From NCBI RefSeq assembly GCF_963583255.1, contig NC_084807.1, positions 18,256,572 through 18,320,571 of the forward strand: DNA of 64,000 bases, written 5' to 3'. This document shows positions 1-11,173 of this stretch, piece by piece. The translations under genes were made by a program, and so were the position numbers. Source of the stretch: Pyrus communis (taxonomy: Eukaryota > Streptophyta > Magnoliopsida > Rosales > Rosaceae). The notes below the pieces were generated by a model that saw nothing but the letters and a program-made list of their open reading frames with translations, did no database searches and was not told the DNA's origin. Each line of letters starts with the position of its first letter. The stretch's first letter is position 1.

Positions 1-143
1 GGAAAATATCAAGCCAAGTGACAAAATTGCTGAACAAGTACAAGCACTAAACATGCCTGAAATCTGACCTCCTAATCAACTAAGTCCCCCGTTTGGCTGA
101 TAAAGCAGTGGAAGAACCCCAAACAGAAGATTGTGTGAGTTAC

Positions 144-342
144 CTAGAAAATCAACAACGAGCCTCCCATCTGTAGCCCGACCAACAGGTCTCTTGAAGT
201 ATGTCATGCCATAGGGTTCAGGTTGCGTCGGAAAAGCTGCCCAAAACCCGCCTGTATTTGAGTTCGAATCTCCAAAATTGAAAATTGCCTCGAATTCACA
301 TTTAGAATGACCTAAACCACTCAAAGTTGCCACCACTGTCAT
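144..342 (-). CDS. GDSL esterase/lipase, first exon only (partial)
   Basis: This exon encodes the start of a secreted plant GDSL esterase/lipase (SGNH hydrolase; ENOD8 / At4g01130-like by memory). Block I is visible as FNFGDSNSNTGGFWAAFP, with the catalytic Ser in GDS, followed by PYGMTYFKRPVGRATDGRLVVDFL. The exon ends at a GT donor (TTTCTAG then gtaact on the minus strand). Positions 1-143 read as intron and the remaining exons lie beyond the left edge. The family usually has SDTGG where this copy has SNTGG. The ATG at 342 gives only a weak signal peptide. The upstream in-frame codons (to about 370, before a TGA) read ICVLHKILIVW, a good hydrophobic core, but no ATG precedes them in frame. 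A one-base slip in the A-run near 376-380 or loss of the start codon is possible, so the gene may be decayed. Confidence 0.6.
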
Positions 343-1712
343 CCATACGATTAAAATCTTGTGGAGGACACAAATTTTTGGTACTCACAGGATCATTTTT
401 TCAGTGGCTAGATAGAATGACTGATATAATACCAAGCTTACTCCAGTGTATATATACACACACATAAGGTGAGGCATATAATTACAGAGTTCAGACGCAT
501 GAAACTTTAGCACCACCATGTGTCGGTCATGCTGTCAATTTCAAATCTCATACCTCCATTAAAAGAAAATAAATGGCGTGAACTCTTCATATAATTTGTT
601 GCATAGTTCTTCTAGATACGTTTATACAGCTATAGATATTGATGTCAATTGATTTTGTTTAGTTTTGAAGTCTAATCACTTTTAAGAGACAAGGAAAGAT
701 AAAACCCCAATGTGAAGTGTTTAAAGTGATTGGTTAAAATGTTAAATCTTCATTATTCTGACGTAAACATTTTAATTTGAAATGGAGGACGATGAGCATT
801 GAAGATCAGAGAATTCCAATAAATGGCAAAGTGTGAACCACGAGAGTAGCTTTTGTTCTCGACTTACAATGGTAGTCGTTTTTTCTTGTTTAGAAAAGGT
901 TTAAGGTTGGATTCTTATAGATACGAGAAACGTATGTTTTTAGATAGTGATTTTTAGACTGTCGTTTTCTTATTATTAATTATTTTGTTTGTTTCTATTT
1001 ATTGCTTTTCTTTTATTTACTTAATTGTACGTCTAGAAAAAGTGGGAGGATTGGAAGAGGATAAAAAGGGGGAGCGCGAAGTTACTTCATGTATATTATG
1101 ATATGCTTGGTACTTACTTGCAGCTATCCTTTTTAAGTAGTGTAGCATTATTGTGATCCTGTTGTAACTCATATAGACATTTCAACCTCTTTTTTACCAT
1201 CATCGTGCAATTCACCAATGCTAGAAATCAAACCAGGACGTGCGTGAGAACTGAGACCCCTTTGAACCATGATTGGAGATGAAAGTCTCAAGCATGAGAC
1301 AATCTTTCTTTGCAACCAATACATAGTTCCAATAGCGTCATTTGTCCATTAGAAGCTCGTCACACATTCAAAAAAACAGAATACTTGTCCAATAAATGGT
1401 TGCCACATAGTGAATTGGTAACAAGATAATATTTCTCCTCATGCATGGTTTTGTTTGCTTTTCTTTCTCACTGTTTTTGTGATTGGGCCTTTGAATATGA
1501 AAAAAATGATAGTGCTATTTACACCTTATTTTTTTACTTTTTTGCACTCTTATTATATTTTTGCATTTATTTTTTTCAATTCAAAAAAAAAAAAAAAAAA
1601 AAAAGATCGGATCTCAAATCTTTTGTCTTAAGGTCCACGTCAACTGGGGCCCACCAACGTGGCATTGCTATCCACGTGTCTGAAGAACCTTGTAGGTAAG
1701 GTTGCTTTTTAT
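343..1712. other. intergenic, no gene seen
   Basis: This is AT-rich spacer upstream of the GDSL exon. It contains an A-tract at about 1583-1604 and no reading frame resembling a known protein. The promoter of the minus-strand GDSL gene should lie at its left end. Confidence 0.5.
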
Positions 1713-1906
1713 GGATTTAGATCATCTCCTGAGCTAATGGAGAGGATCCTCCTGACCAATCATCATGGGCCATTGGATTGGATTTTTATCCAACGGTTAC
1801 AATTATTATAGAGACCCTTGTTTGTAGTTGTTAGATAAAAATTCAACGATTCATGATGATTAGTTATGAGGATCCTCTCCATTAGCTCAGGAGAGGATCC
1901 AAATCC
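1713..1906. mobile_element. MITE, Mutator-like (194 bp, 9-bp target duplication)
   Basis: The two ends are near-perfect inverted repeats of about 55 bp. The left end starts GGATTTAGATCATCTCCTGA and the right end, reverse-complemented, starts GGATTTGGATCCTCTCCTGA. Both continue through GCTAATGGAGAGGATCCTC to CATCATG. The element is flanked by a perfect 9-bp direct repeat, GCTTTTTAT, at 1704-1712 and 1907-1915. A 9-bp duplication and long TIRs starting with G are typical of Mutator-like elements. The interior is under 90 bp and non-coding. Confidence 0.9.
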
Positions 1907-1915
1907 GCTTTTTAT

Positions 1916-2598
1916 TGCCTGGACTTATTCACCATGCCATTAAATTTTTAAAAGAAAAGAGATTCTTTTCGAATCTCTTCCATTAAGATCATCAGATCAA
2001 GTGATTTAAGCATTTGAAATTTCATCTAATAATAAAAATTTATTATAACTTTTAAGAAGTTAAAACAGGTGAATCGATGGATGAAAATTCAAAAGTTTTG
2101 ATTACTTAATTCGATAACCTTAATGGAAGAGATTCGAAGAAGAACTCTTTCCTTTCTAAAAAAGAGGCTACCACGTCAGATACCTCCAATGAAATGTCCT
2201 TTTCCTAGTCCACCGCCATATACGCATCGCCGTTCATGTGGGCAGCAGATCAACGGCCCAGTTTTGCATGACGTGTTCCTTCTGACTATTTGGCCACACC
2301 AACCCCCACTTGGTCTCACATGCGCCACTCTGGTGCGGGCACTCCCATTGCAAGAGTAATTTTTGAGAAGTGTTGTATGAATCAACTCTTATTATAGTAC
2401 GTATATTCATCTACTAATATTATATACGGAAATATCAATCTACGATTAATTGTTTGGAGCGAAAGTATTAACTTAACATACAAAGTTAAGGTAGCCTTTT
2501 GGGAGAGATTTAACTTTGTAGTCGAACACATTAAAAAAAAACTTTGTAGTCGAACTAAACAAAATCTGCTAGCACTAACTCATTTAATAAATTGGCTT

Positions 2599-2641
<43 letters not shown>

Positions 2642-2680
2642 CATTTAATAATTATATTGTTTTTTATTTTATTTTTGTGA
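1916..2680. other. intergenic, with a 39-bp A tract
   Basis: No gene is recognised here. Positions 2600-2638 are an uninterrupted run of A. Short open frames around 2123-2385 exist on both strands but show no family resemblance. Confidence 0.5.
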
Positions 2681-2843
2681 TTTTTTTAACAAACGATATT
2701 ATCTATATTAAAAGGAGAGGTGGGCTTAGCCTCACAAGGAGCTAACAATAATATGGTTCAAATTCACGTTTGGCAATAATCGAACCTAAGACCTCTCACT
2801 TACAAGTGAAGAGAAATATCATTAGACTGTAGTACTAGTGGTC
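2681..2843 (-). mobile_element. tRNA-derived SINE
   Basis: On the minus strand this reads TCTAATGATATTTCTCTTC (box A region), then GTCTTAGGTTCGATTATTGCC, which carries a Pol III box B-like GGTTCGATT. A non-tRNA body follows, then an A-tail (the T run at 2681-2687 on the plus strand). A second, longer copy lies at 13724-14596. The tRNA-like head, internal promoter boxes and A-tail are the signature of a SINE. I see no clear target duplication. Confidence 0.7.
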
Positions 2844-2849
2844 TTTGAG

Positions 2850-3605
2850 ATTGACATAACTCCTTACTTTGATCGCTGTGATTTTAAATTAATAAAAGTG
2901 ATCCCTGAGATTGTTCACCGTTAATCATTTTGGTCTTTTTGTGAAAATCTCAGTTAAATTGAAGTAACCACCAATTCACAAAAGAATCATAATGATAGAC
3001 GGCGAACAATCTTAAGATCTACTTCTACAAACTTTACATTTCAGGTGAGAAATATGACATCTCAGAGACAAAAATGCACATAATGAATTAAACACTAGCA
3101 ACAAAATTACTTTTGAGTTACTTTTACTTTCGATATTTTATTTTCATTTAATTTCTGTTATTTCTTATCTTCTATCCCATTATCTTTTTTATTCTTGCGT
3201 GTTCAACTTTTTAGCATTTAGATTGTTTAAATTTAAAATAGATTAGTCGACAGAATCGATGGTAGAACCGTAACGTACGTAGTATCATATGCAATTGACA
3301 AACAATTAACCTAAAAATAATTGATAATTAGGCATGCCCTAGTTTTGGTCCACCACATCAATTGGTTTTTTCCATTTTTAACGCCTTTTGTGACCGATTT
3401 GCTACCAAAATTGACGAGGTGCACCCATTCCCCAATGTGTGTAGCAAAATGAGAAGGTAGGGATGGGGAATGAGGGTTCTCTTTGGATTCTTTTTGTGAA
3501 GATTGTAGGATTTTTAAATTATGTATGTTCTTCATACATCGTACGGTCATTTTTTGTCAAGTATTATTCATATTTAATTTTAAATAAAAGTATTTAAAAT
3601 GATTT
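2850..3605. other. intergenic, no gene seen
   Basis: AT-rich spacer. The part at about 2842-3010 has weak dyad symmetry around 'gtgatccctgagattgttc' and 'ggcgaacaatcttaag', as in small MITE remnants. No coding signal was seen. Confidence 0.4.
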
Positions 3606-4755
3606 CTTTTTTTTTTTTTTATGAAGAAGAAATTTATTAAAGTTTAAACCCTCTAATACAACCGTTTCCAATACAATCAAAATTAAAGACCTCCGTAGCC
3701 AAAATCGGAAGACAATAATCCGAAAAATAAGAGTTGGCAACAATGAGGCCCGTATAAGCTAATGCATCCGTCACGAAATTTGTCTCCCAATAAATATCTT
3801 CCAACTGATATGTTGAAACCCAGAAGCTAACCATTTGATATCTTCTATGATAGGTTTAAGATGCCAAGGGGGCATCCAAACAATATCTTGCACCACCTGG
3901 ATGACAAGCTTAGAATCTCCTTCAATCATCAACTTCTTCACACATTTGCATTTGGCGAACAAAAGCTTAGAATCTCCTTCCTTTAAAGCAACAACCTCTG
4001 CAACCGAAATGGTGGCCCCATAAAGATTCAATGCTCCAGCACCAACAGGTTGCCCCTCTTCATTTCTAAGAACAAAAGCAGCTGCAGAATGATTCGAACT
4101 AACAGACCCATCAAAGTTTAATTTTCATATAACCATGATGAGGAGGACGCCAGCAAATGGGGTGTTGGTGGCAATCATCACCCCTAGAGATCTTCTTACA
4201 ATTAACATTAAAAAAGGATAAGCCTACACTTTGCGGTAATGGAGATACTCCGAGCGGGACTATGATTCATACTTCTAAAAACTTTATTATTTTTATCATT
4301 CCACATTTGCCAACAATTCAGACGAGCTATACTAAGATCACTCAAATCATTGCACTCAGTATTGTCAATTAATTCCATCAAATCTAACACATTATTAAAT
4401 TGGGGCAAATTATTCTTCCAGGAACTTACCGAGGAAAGGTTCCACATTTCTTTAGCATGCTCGCAATTAAGAAAAAGGTGATTTTGAGTCTCGTCCTCAT
4501 TGCCACTCATAGGACACAATTTGTTAATATTCTGAATGAATTTACTCAATTTCATCCTAGTATGAAGTCTTTCATGAACAAGAAGCCAAACAAAATGTTT
4601 TACCTTAGAAGGTATCATTAACTTCCATATCTTCTTAAGGAGTTTCTGTCTTTTAATTTCTGACCGCACCAGAGGTACGAAACGAACACGATTTGAAGAT
4701 TTCCAAGAATTTTCACAAAGAAGATCCAAATAGAATTCTCATTCAAAGATGGGTA
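3606..4755 (-). mobile_element. LINE (L1-type) 3' fragment, decayed
   Basis: The minus strand encodes the C-terminal part of a plant L1 LINE polyprotein with frameshifts. First comes a zinc-binding zf-RVT domain (about 4208-4729: KKIWKLMIPSKVKHFVWLL, then C-x-MSGNEDETQNHLFLNC-EH). It is followed by an RNase H-like RVT_3 domain (about 3640-4031: VAEVVALKEG, IEGDSKLVIQVV, and ETNFVTDALA, which corresponds to the usual REANFVADALA). The frame ends at about 3642 and an A-tail follows, seen as the T run at 3606-3620. The 5' end, including endonuclease and reverse transcriptase, is missing, as is usual for 5'-truncated LINE insertions. The upstream boundary is uncertain by some tens of bases. Confidence 0.8.
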
Positions 4756-4841
4756 CACTAGAATGTAGCACCCACGTGGATGTAAGTGGTGACACGTTAG
4801 CCATTTCAAGATCTCTAGAAAGTATCGACAACATGATATTT

Positions 4842-5033
4842 GAAAAGGGTTCTTCTTTAGATCTCTTCCTCCTAATCCATCAAATCAGGAAATTTATGCC
4901 ATTAAAATGTGAATATCTACAAAGAGGGATCCATTTTAAAAATTATAATAACTTTAGTTTTTTGATCAAATTTTAATAGTACAGATTCCTTAATTTGATG
5001 GTTTAGAAGGAAGGGATCCCAAGAATCTCATTC
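4842..5033. mobile_element. MITE (192 bp) with 10-bp direct repeat
   Basis: The ends form imperfect inverted repeats of about 40 bp. On the left, TTCTTTAGATCTCTTCCTCC leads to AATCCATCAAATC. On the right, reverse-complemented, TTCTTGGGATCCCTTCCTTC leads to AAACCATCAAATT. The flanks carry a perfect CATGATATTT at 4832-4841 and 5034-5043 (9 to 12 bp depending on where the element edge is set). This fits a Mutator-type MITE. It lies just upstream of the LINE fragment's truncated 5' end. Confidence 0.82.
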
Positions 5034-6641
5034 CATGATATTTGAGCTGGCTACGCAATCGGTGCTCGCCTGCACCCCACATCCTTTCCGAGTCAATCTA
5101 CGTGGAACACGTCAGCCGACGGGACCACAGACACCGACATGTGCGGAAACGGGTAGGGCCCAGCAGGAAGTACGTGTTGAGATGGGTGCGTTGCCCATTT
5201 GTTTATTCTCTTTTTGTTTAAAGGAAGGAAAGGCCTCGTTGGCAGTTGCACAGTTCCATACTTTCTCCCTCTCTATCTCTTACGTGTCGTGTCGATCTCC
5301 TCGCCGTCGGATGGGATCAATGTAAACCGTCGATTGTATTTGCGTCAGGGTGGGACCCATGCGACATTTGACCGAATATATGAGTTTCATTTTCTAACGT
5401 ATCTGGGATGGCGACTGAGGCGAGGCATTGGGCGTGACGCGATGGTGAGGTAGAAGATGGAGATGTGGTGGAAGGCGGGCGGAGTGCGGTGGCGATTGGG
5501 TAAGATTCGAGTCAAAACGGCAGGATGCGTCAAACAAGGAGTGGACGCCGCGTGGCTTGCTTTGCATGTCAGAACAAACGTTTTTTTACATCATCTACAT
5601 TGCACAGGTATTGGAGACATCTCTCACAAAAAATATGATACATTTGTATTTAAGTCGTATTTGTTAATTTAACCTGCTGTGAAAAATGTTATTGTTAGTT
5701 AGTTATACCAAAGTTTTTATGCAACATTTGTGTGACTAGAAATGATATTCAAGCGTGATTAATTCTTACAATATTTCAGTCTAATAAGAACTCACTTCCT
5801 GTATTGGTTGTCGTCATCAGCATTTTCCAATAAGCCGAAAAGGATAACCAATAAAAGATCGATTTTGGTTTTTATAAAATAAAAATGTTAAAGAAACCAT
5901 ATTTTCAGATAATATTTTACTGATTAACTATCAAAATATGATATAAAAACAGCATCTTCCTCACTCTTTTCATAAAATTATATCGGAGGATCAATGTTGT
6001 CCAATAAGAATGATCTCAAAGAACGTTATCCAATGAGAAACAACAATGCAATCAAAATATGGGGAATTGTGCAATAATTTAACTAAAGGATAATGCTAAA
6101 TAAACTAAATTTATACATAAAACTTTATAAATTACATGGTATAAAGTTGATGATTGAAGTATTATTTAAGCGTTAATAAACATGCTTATTTATATTAATA
6201 ATCCAATATTTAACTTGTAAATTTTGTTTATAAATTTAATAACAATATCAGTAATTAAATTATGAAAAACTATCTATAGATTAATCAAAAGCATATTTAT
6301 GCAACAATGGCATGTGGCATATAGCTTGGATCCGCACGTCATGACTTTTGAAAATCATGTCCCGCCGGGCGCCAGGTAAAATATCTGCCAAATCACATTT
6401 TAAAAGAAAAATCAGATCCTTGTTACATAGAGAATCTTAATCTAAGCATCTCACTATCTTGTTAACGTGTGGCTCAAAGACCCCATTTAGTGGAACCTTT
6501 CTTTTGATGATAATTTCTACTACTAAGTATTATGATCTAATAATATTCTTCTTCATTTGCAAGTAAAAAATTTTAATTCGATTATCGTCAAAGATCGAGT
6601 TGGACCAGAACCCGGAACGCATAGATCAAGTGGCCGCTAGA

Positions 6642-6647
6642 CACGTG
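6642..6647. promoter_or_regulatory. G-box in ACACGTGT
   Basis: CACGTG in the palindrome ACACGTGT, about 240 bp upstream of the TATA motif at 6881. This is the core target of G-box-binding bZIP proteins, the family encoded just downstream. Confidence 0.6.
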
Positions 6648-6768
6648 TACGGACAAGCTGACGCCGGAATAAATAAAAAAGGCCAGCGCGAATGTCGACG
6701 GGCCAGCTCAACAACCACTACACGACTTCGTATATACGGTGTACCGTATACGCCCTCCCTCCATACGA

Positions 6769-6774
6769 CACGTG
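6769..6774. promoter_or_regulatory. second G-box in ACACGTGT
   Basis: This is an identical ACACGTGT octamer, 127 bp downstream of the first and about 110 bp before the TATA motif. With GACGTGGC close by at 6782-6789 it resembles an ABRE/G-box cluster. Confidence 0.6.
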
Positions 6775-6880
6775 TTCCGTGACGTGGCCGTTGGCTTGGC
6801 GCTCTTCTTCTTCCTCCACCTCCCCCTCCCTCTTGTTCTTCTCCTCCATCACTCCCTCTCTCTATTGTTTTCCTTTGCGA

Positions 6881-6887
6881 TATAAAA
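6881..6887 (+). promoter_or_regulatory. TATA box of the GBF gene
   Basis: TATAAAA follows a pyrimidine-rich stretch. Transcription would start near 6910-6920. The 5' UTR then runs to a GT donor at 7065, with a matching acceptor before 7949. Confidence 0.55.
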
Positions 6888-7064
6888 CGAGCTCTTTCTC
6901 TCCAAATTTTTAGAGAGAAGGAAAATGCAAGGGTTGTGAAGCCTGGTCGCCATTGAAGACAGTTGAAGCTTTGAGAAATTTGAAGCAAATTCTGCAGTTT
7001 TTTTGCTCTTTTTAGCTTTGATTTCGGACGTCGGGAGGGGAAGATTCGGAATTGAGAGTTCAAG

Positions 7065-7948
7065 GTACGTTGAATTTGGAGTTCCGGTTGATTTTTTTAC
7101 GTTTGGATTGTGGCTAAGGCTCTGTTTGGTTGCTGAGAAAATGGATAAAGTAAGGGGAAAGGGCATAATTTCTTTGTTACTTGAACGGAATTACGGTGAG
7201 AAAAGGTGTAGGTAGATGAAGGAATTCAAAGTATGCGTCTTTATATTTTTTTCCGTCAGCTTGAGATTTTCTTAGCAACCAAACAGAGGATTAGAGTGGA
7301 ATAGTTTGATTGATCTGGAAGAAATCTCTTTTTTTTTTTTTTTTTCTTTTTTCCTTTGAAGTAGGATAAATTAGCGATTAATATAGTTTTACTTAGTTGA
7401 TGAACACTCACCAAAGAGCTAATGCTAATGCTATTGCTGCTACAAAATTTGGTAAATGAATGAAGTCTCAATTGTTGTTCTAGTGTGAAGTATTCAGCAC
7501 CGTCTTCAATCGGTTTTCCAAATTTTCCGCAGATATCCGATTCCTCTGGTTTCGACCGGTTTGTTTTTGATTTGGAAGATATGAACTCCATTTCGTATGT
7601 GCATCAAGCAATCTCAAGTAACATGTTGTTTTCTTGTCGTTGCTTTAGCGTTAATTGAGTTTGTTTATGGAGGCGAATCGATTCATGGGTCTTAATTTAT
7701 TTCTGAAAGAGCGTAAGAAAGGTTGGCTGATAGATGTACGCTAACTTCTTCTATGCAAGGCATCGGTAAAATATAGTTTGTTGAAAAGTGTGCAAGTAGC
7801 GGAAACTTATAAGCATATTTCTTATCTCAGATGAGAAAATCTTTACCAAAATTTGTCATCTTTGAGTCATACATTTGCCTATTGGTTTGCTAGTTTTTGT
7901 TTTCGCCTTTTCGGTCACTGTGGGTGTGCTAATTTATGCTGTGTGCAG
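7065..7948 (+). other. 5' UTR intron of the GBF gene (inferred)
   Basis: The donor CAAG|gtacgt at 7064/7065 and the acceptor tgtgcag|TCTGG at 7948/7949 bound an 884-bp leader intron. The second UTR exon (7949-8036) contains a six-codon upstream ORF starting at 7958 (Met-Lys-Gly-Val-Met-Leu, stop). The extent of the UTR is inferred, since no transcript is available. Confidence 0.5.
7120..7288. mobile_element. small inverted-repeat element inside the 5' UTR intron
   Basis: CTCTGTTTGGTTGCTGAGAA at the left is matched at the right by the complement of a sequence reading CTCTGTTTGGTTGCTAAGAA. The arms are about 23 bp and the whole is 169 bp. I see no clear target duplication. Similar 'CTCTGTTTGGTTGCT' pairs are common in eudicot leader introns, so this could be an old MITE or a retained intron element. 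Confidence 0.5.
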
Positions 7949-8036
7949 TCTGGACAGATGAAAGGAGTGATGCTCTAATCAAGGAAGATCGCGATACTTC
8001 TTCACGTTATCATTGAATAAGCCATTGTCTTTATCC

Positions 8037-11000
8037 ATGGGAAACGATGATGATGCAAAGTCTGCTAAATCCGAAAAATCATCCTCGCCTCTGCCGGGAG
8101 TATGCACATATACATTGTTGTTTTTGTGATATCCTTAGTGGTTTACTATAGGGGCTTGTTTCTAAGTATTTCACGATCGTTTTATACTGACAGGATCAGA
8201 CAAATCATACAAACCAGACCAATACGCAAGTCTGTCCTGATTGGGGAGCCATGCAGGTTACGCCTTTGTTTTGCATTTTTGCCCGAACAACTTTCAGTGG
8301 AATTATATTTTACCGTTTCATGTGAACTGATTCGGGCCAAACCCTTGTACCTTCAGGCTTATTATGGTCCCAGAGTTGCTCTCCCTCCATATTATAACTC
8401 AGCTATGGCTTCTGGGCACCCTCCTCATCCCTATATGTGGGGACCACCACAGGTACTTTCTTTTTCTTCAAAGTGGTTCAAACATTCAATTTAAGTTAGC
8501 AATTGCCTATGCATGCTGGAATATACTGTATGAGAAGTTGTTGACTTGTTAATTCTTTCAGCATATGTTGCCACCCTATGGTGCACCTTACGCAGTATAC
8601 TCGCATGGAAGTGTTTACGCACATCCGGCAGTTCCCCTTGTAAGTTTAAATTTTCATCATTTTCGTTGAAGATCCTACATTTCATCAGACTTTCTGTTTG
8701 CTTCGCAGTTTGGAGAGTGATTTATTGATTTTTAAAGTTCCCCAACTTTAGTGCTATACCTTTTGAAAGCGGAGGCTAGATTGTATTTGCCCTACATTCT
8801 TTACTATTATTGTGTAACCATATTTGTACTAGTACTTGCTGGACATTCCAATTGCCACTGATCTCCCCATGCTTCCCCAATGGAAATGAATAAGCATTGC
8901 CATTTCCTTATGTAGAGTTAGATATAGCTCCCAATCAATAATTTATAACTCCGTCCACCCTATTTGGTTAAAAGTTGTTGCACAATCCAGTGCCTTCCAC
9001 GTCCCTCCCCCTTTTTTCCCGTGTGATATAACTGTAATATTTACAAGACTGGAAGTTTCTTATGCATTAACGAATTGTTTTTCCTGATATAGGCATCCCA
9101 TGGTCAAGGTGTTCCACCCTCACCTGCTGTAAGTGAAGTTTCACCTTCTGATTTGCATATGGCCATAGACAGAGTGTTTCATCTTTATCTTTGAATGTAA
9201 CTCTATTGTGGTGCAATAATGCAGGCCGCGACTCCTTTGAATATGGAAACACCTACAAAGTCATCTGGTAATACAGAACGAGGGTTAATGAAAAGGTTGA
9301 AAGAATTTGATGGGCTTGCAATGTCAATAGGCAGTGGTAATGTTACGAATGCTGAAGGTGGAGCTGAACAGAGTCTCTCCCAGAGGTTTGTAAACCACTT
9401 TATCTTATTTCTTCCTTTTGTTGGTCCACCTTTTAGATATGCCCCTTCTAGCGCACCACTCTGGTCCACTCTCTGGTGGACTGGAATTCTCCTTTTGCTC
9501 ACGTGTATCGGAAAATTAGTTCACTAGGCTCTGCCTTTTTCGTGTGAATATATTGTTTATGGGCTAATTTTGTGACTTTGTTACCATGTTAACAGTTCTA
9601 GAACTGAAGGTTCTAGTGATGGAAGTGATGGGAATACTGCTGCGGTGAGGACTTCTTCATTTGCTTGTAGCATGTTTCTGCTATACCGTCCCCTTTTCTT
9701 CACTTGATTTGAATATTCTATGTATATTTATTGATGATTAATAGTGAAGTTAAATTGCACTATCTGCCTGTTTTATGTCCAGGCAAATCAAACCAGAAGA
9801 AAAAGAAGTCGTGAGGGAACACCAGCCACTTGTATTACTTTGTTCTTCACCTAGTGTTACATCTTGATGAACAATAAAGTTGGCCTGCAATCAGTATCTT
9901 TTTTTAGTAAATATCTCTTATTTCATAAAGCTTAAAATCATAAGATGTGAGTCAATTGTTGTTTTACATCCAAACACACTCCCTCACATGCGAACATCTC
10001 TCCACCACTTAACTGAGACTTTGATAGGTAATATTTTTAGAGGTTTAAAATCAGGATCCTCCGCTTTGATGCAGTGATAGATTCACTGGTGTTTTACAGT
10101 ACACAAAATCTTAAGTTGTTTGTTTTAACCTGCTTTGGACACGTATTTTTGCTCAATATTTGTTCCAGCAGCTGGAGATAGGAAGACTGATATGCAGCCT
10201 GGTCCAGTTTCTGCTAAGGAGGCAAATGCAGCTACTGATAAAGTGTTGGGTGTAACTATTGCTGCTGCTAATATCCCGGGAAAAGTGGTAGGACCAGCTG
10301 TTTTTCTTGGTGTGACCAAGGTGTTGGAACTCAATAACCCACCTATCTTGAACTCAAAGACGAGTCCTACCTGTGTTCCACAATCCTGTGCAGTTTTGCC
10401 TCCTGAAACCTGGATAGATGTATGGTTTGCGCATGTCACTTTGTAGTTGTTAGATATGCTTTAGTTTCTCATACTTCATCCAAGTTTTGCACCACCGAAT
10501 GTAACTTATGGTAGCTTGATTATGATTCGCAGAATGATCGGGAGATTAAACGGGAAAGGAGGAAACAATCAAATCGGGAATCTGCTAGAAGATCCAGGTT
10601 GAGGAAGCAGGTATGGAAATTGTGAAAGAGCCATATAATAATATTCTATTTGTAGAATGTGTTCATAATAATGAAGATATGATGCTAATGCTTATTCCGT
10701 CCAGGCTGAGACTGAAGAACTTGCACAACAGGTTGACGCCTTATCTGCAAAGAATGTGGCACTTAAATCTGAAATAAACCGATTAACAGAGAATTCTGCT
10801 ACACTCAAGCTAGAAAACACTACATTATTGGTTCGTTCACATGCTATTTCAGAATCATTTCTTTCCTTGGAGATTGATGAAAATTTATTCGGCCGTTGTT
10901 CTTGTGCTAACTTACATTCTTTTCTCAACATACTAGGATAAACTGAAAAATGCACGCGCAGGAAGAATGGAAGATATCATCATGAACATCGATGATAAGA

Positions 11001-11173
11001 GGGTCCAGCCTTTCAGTACCGAGAACCTACTGTCAAGAGTTAATAACGCAGGTTCCGTTGCTAGGGATGCTGAGAAAGACGGCGACAATGACATGTATGA
11101 GAAAAACAAGGGGGCAAAGCTGCACCAACTCCTGGACGCGAGTCCAAGGGCAGATGCAGTCGCCGCTGGCTGA
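8037..11173 (+). CDS. GBF3: G-box-binding bZIP transcription factor, GBF3-like
   Basis: Nuclear group G bZIP protein that binds CACGTG. Coding exons: 8037-8099, 8194-8256, 8357-8452, 8562-8639, 9093-9128, 9225-9385, 9596-9644, 9783-9831, 10169-10419, 10533-10610, 10705-10830, 10937-11173. They join in frame to 428 residues, a usual length for the family. The N-terminal proline-rich MFMR region is clear (PDWGAMQAYYGPRVALPPYY, then HPYMWGPPQHMLPPYGAPYA). The middle has KSSGNTERGLMKRLKEFDGL and TEGSSDGSDGNT. The basic region is N296-x7-R304 in KQSNRESARRSRLRKQ, followed by leucines at 314, 321, 328, 335 and 342. The C-terminus KLHQLLDASPRADAVAAG matches GBF3 almost exactly. Exon 9 has a CAGCAG tandem acceptor, and both choices stay in frame. 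Splice sites were chosen by eye from frame and homology. Confidence 0.93.

Larger units (their letters stand above)
5044..6880. other. intergenic; upstream region of the GBF gene
   Basis: The left third (about 5040-5590) is more GC-rich than its surroundings and has open frames on the plus strand, but none resembles a known protein. The middle (about 5600-6300) is AT-rich. The last 300 bases hold the probable GBF promoter: two CACGTG boxes, a GACGTGGC motif at 6782-6789, and a dyad TATACGG-TGTA-CCGTATA at 6733-6750. Confidence 0.5.

Noticed and set aside
1445..1699. open frame ending after a poly-Lys stretch
   Set aside because: The lysines come from an A-tract and no homology is apparent.
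5035..5672. series of plus-strand open frames in a GC-richer stretch
   Set aside because: No conserved motifs or splice-consistent exons are visible.
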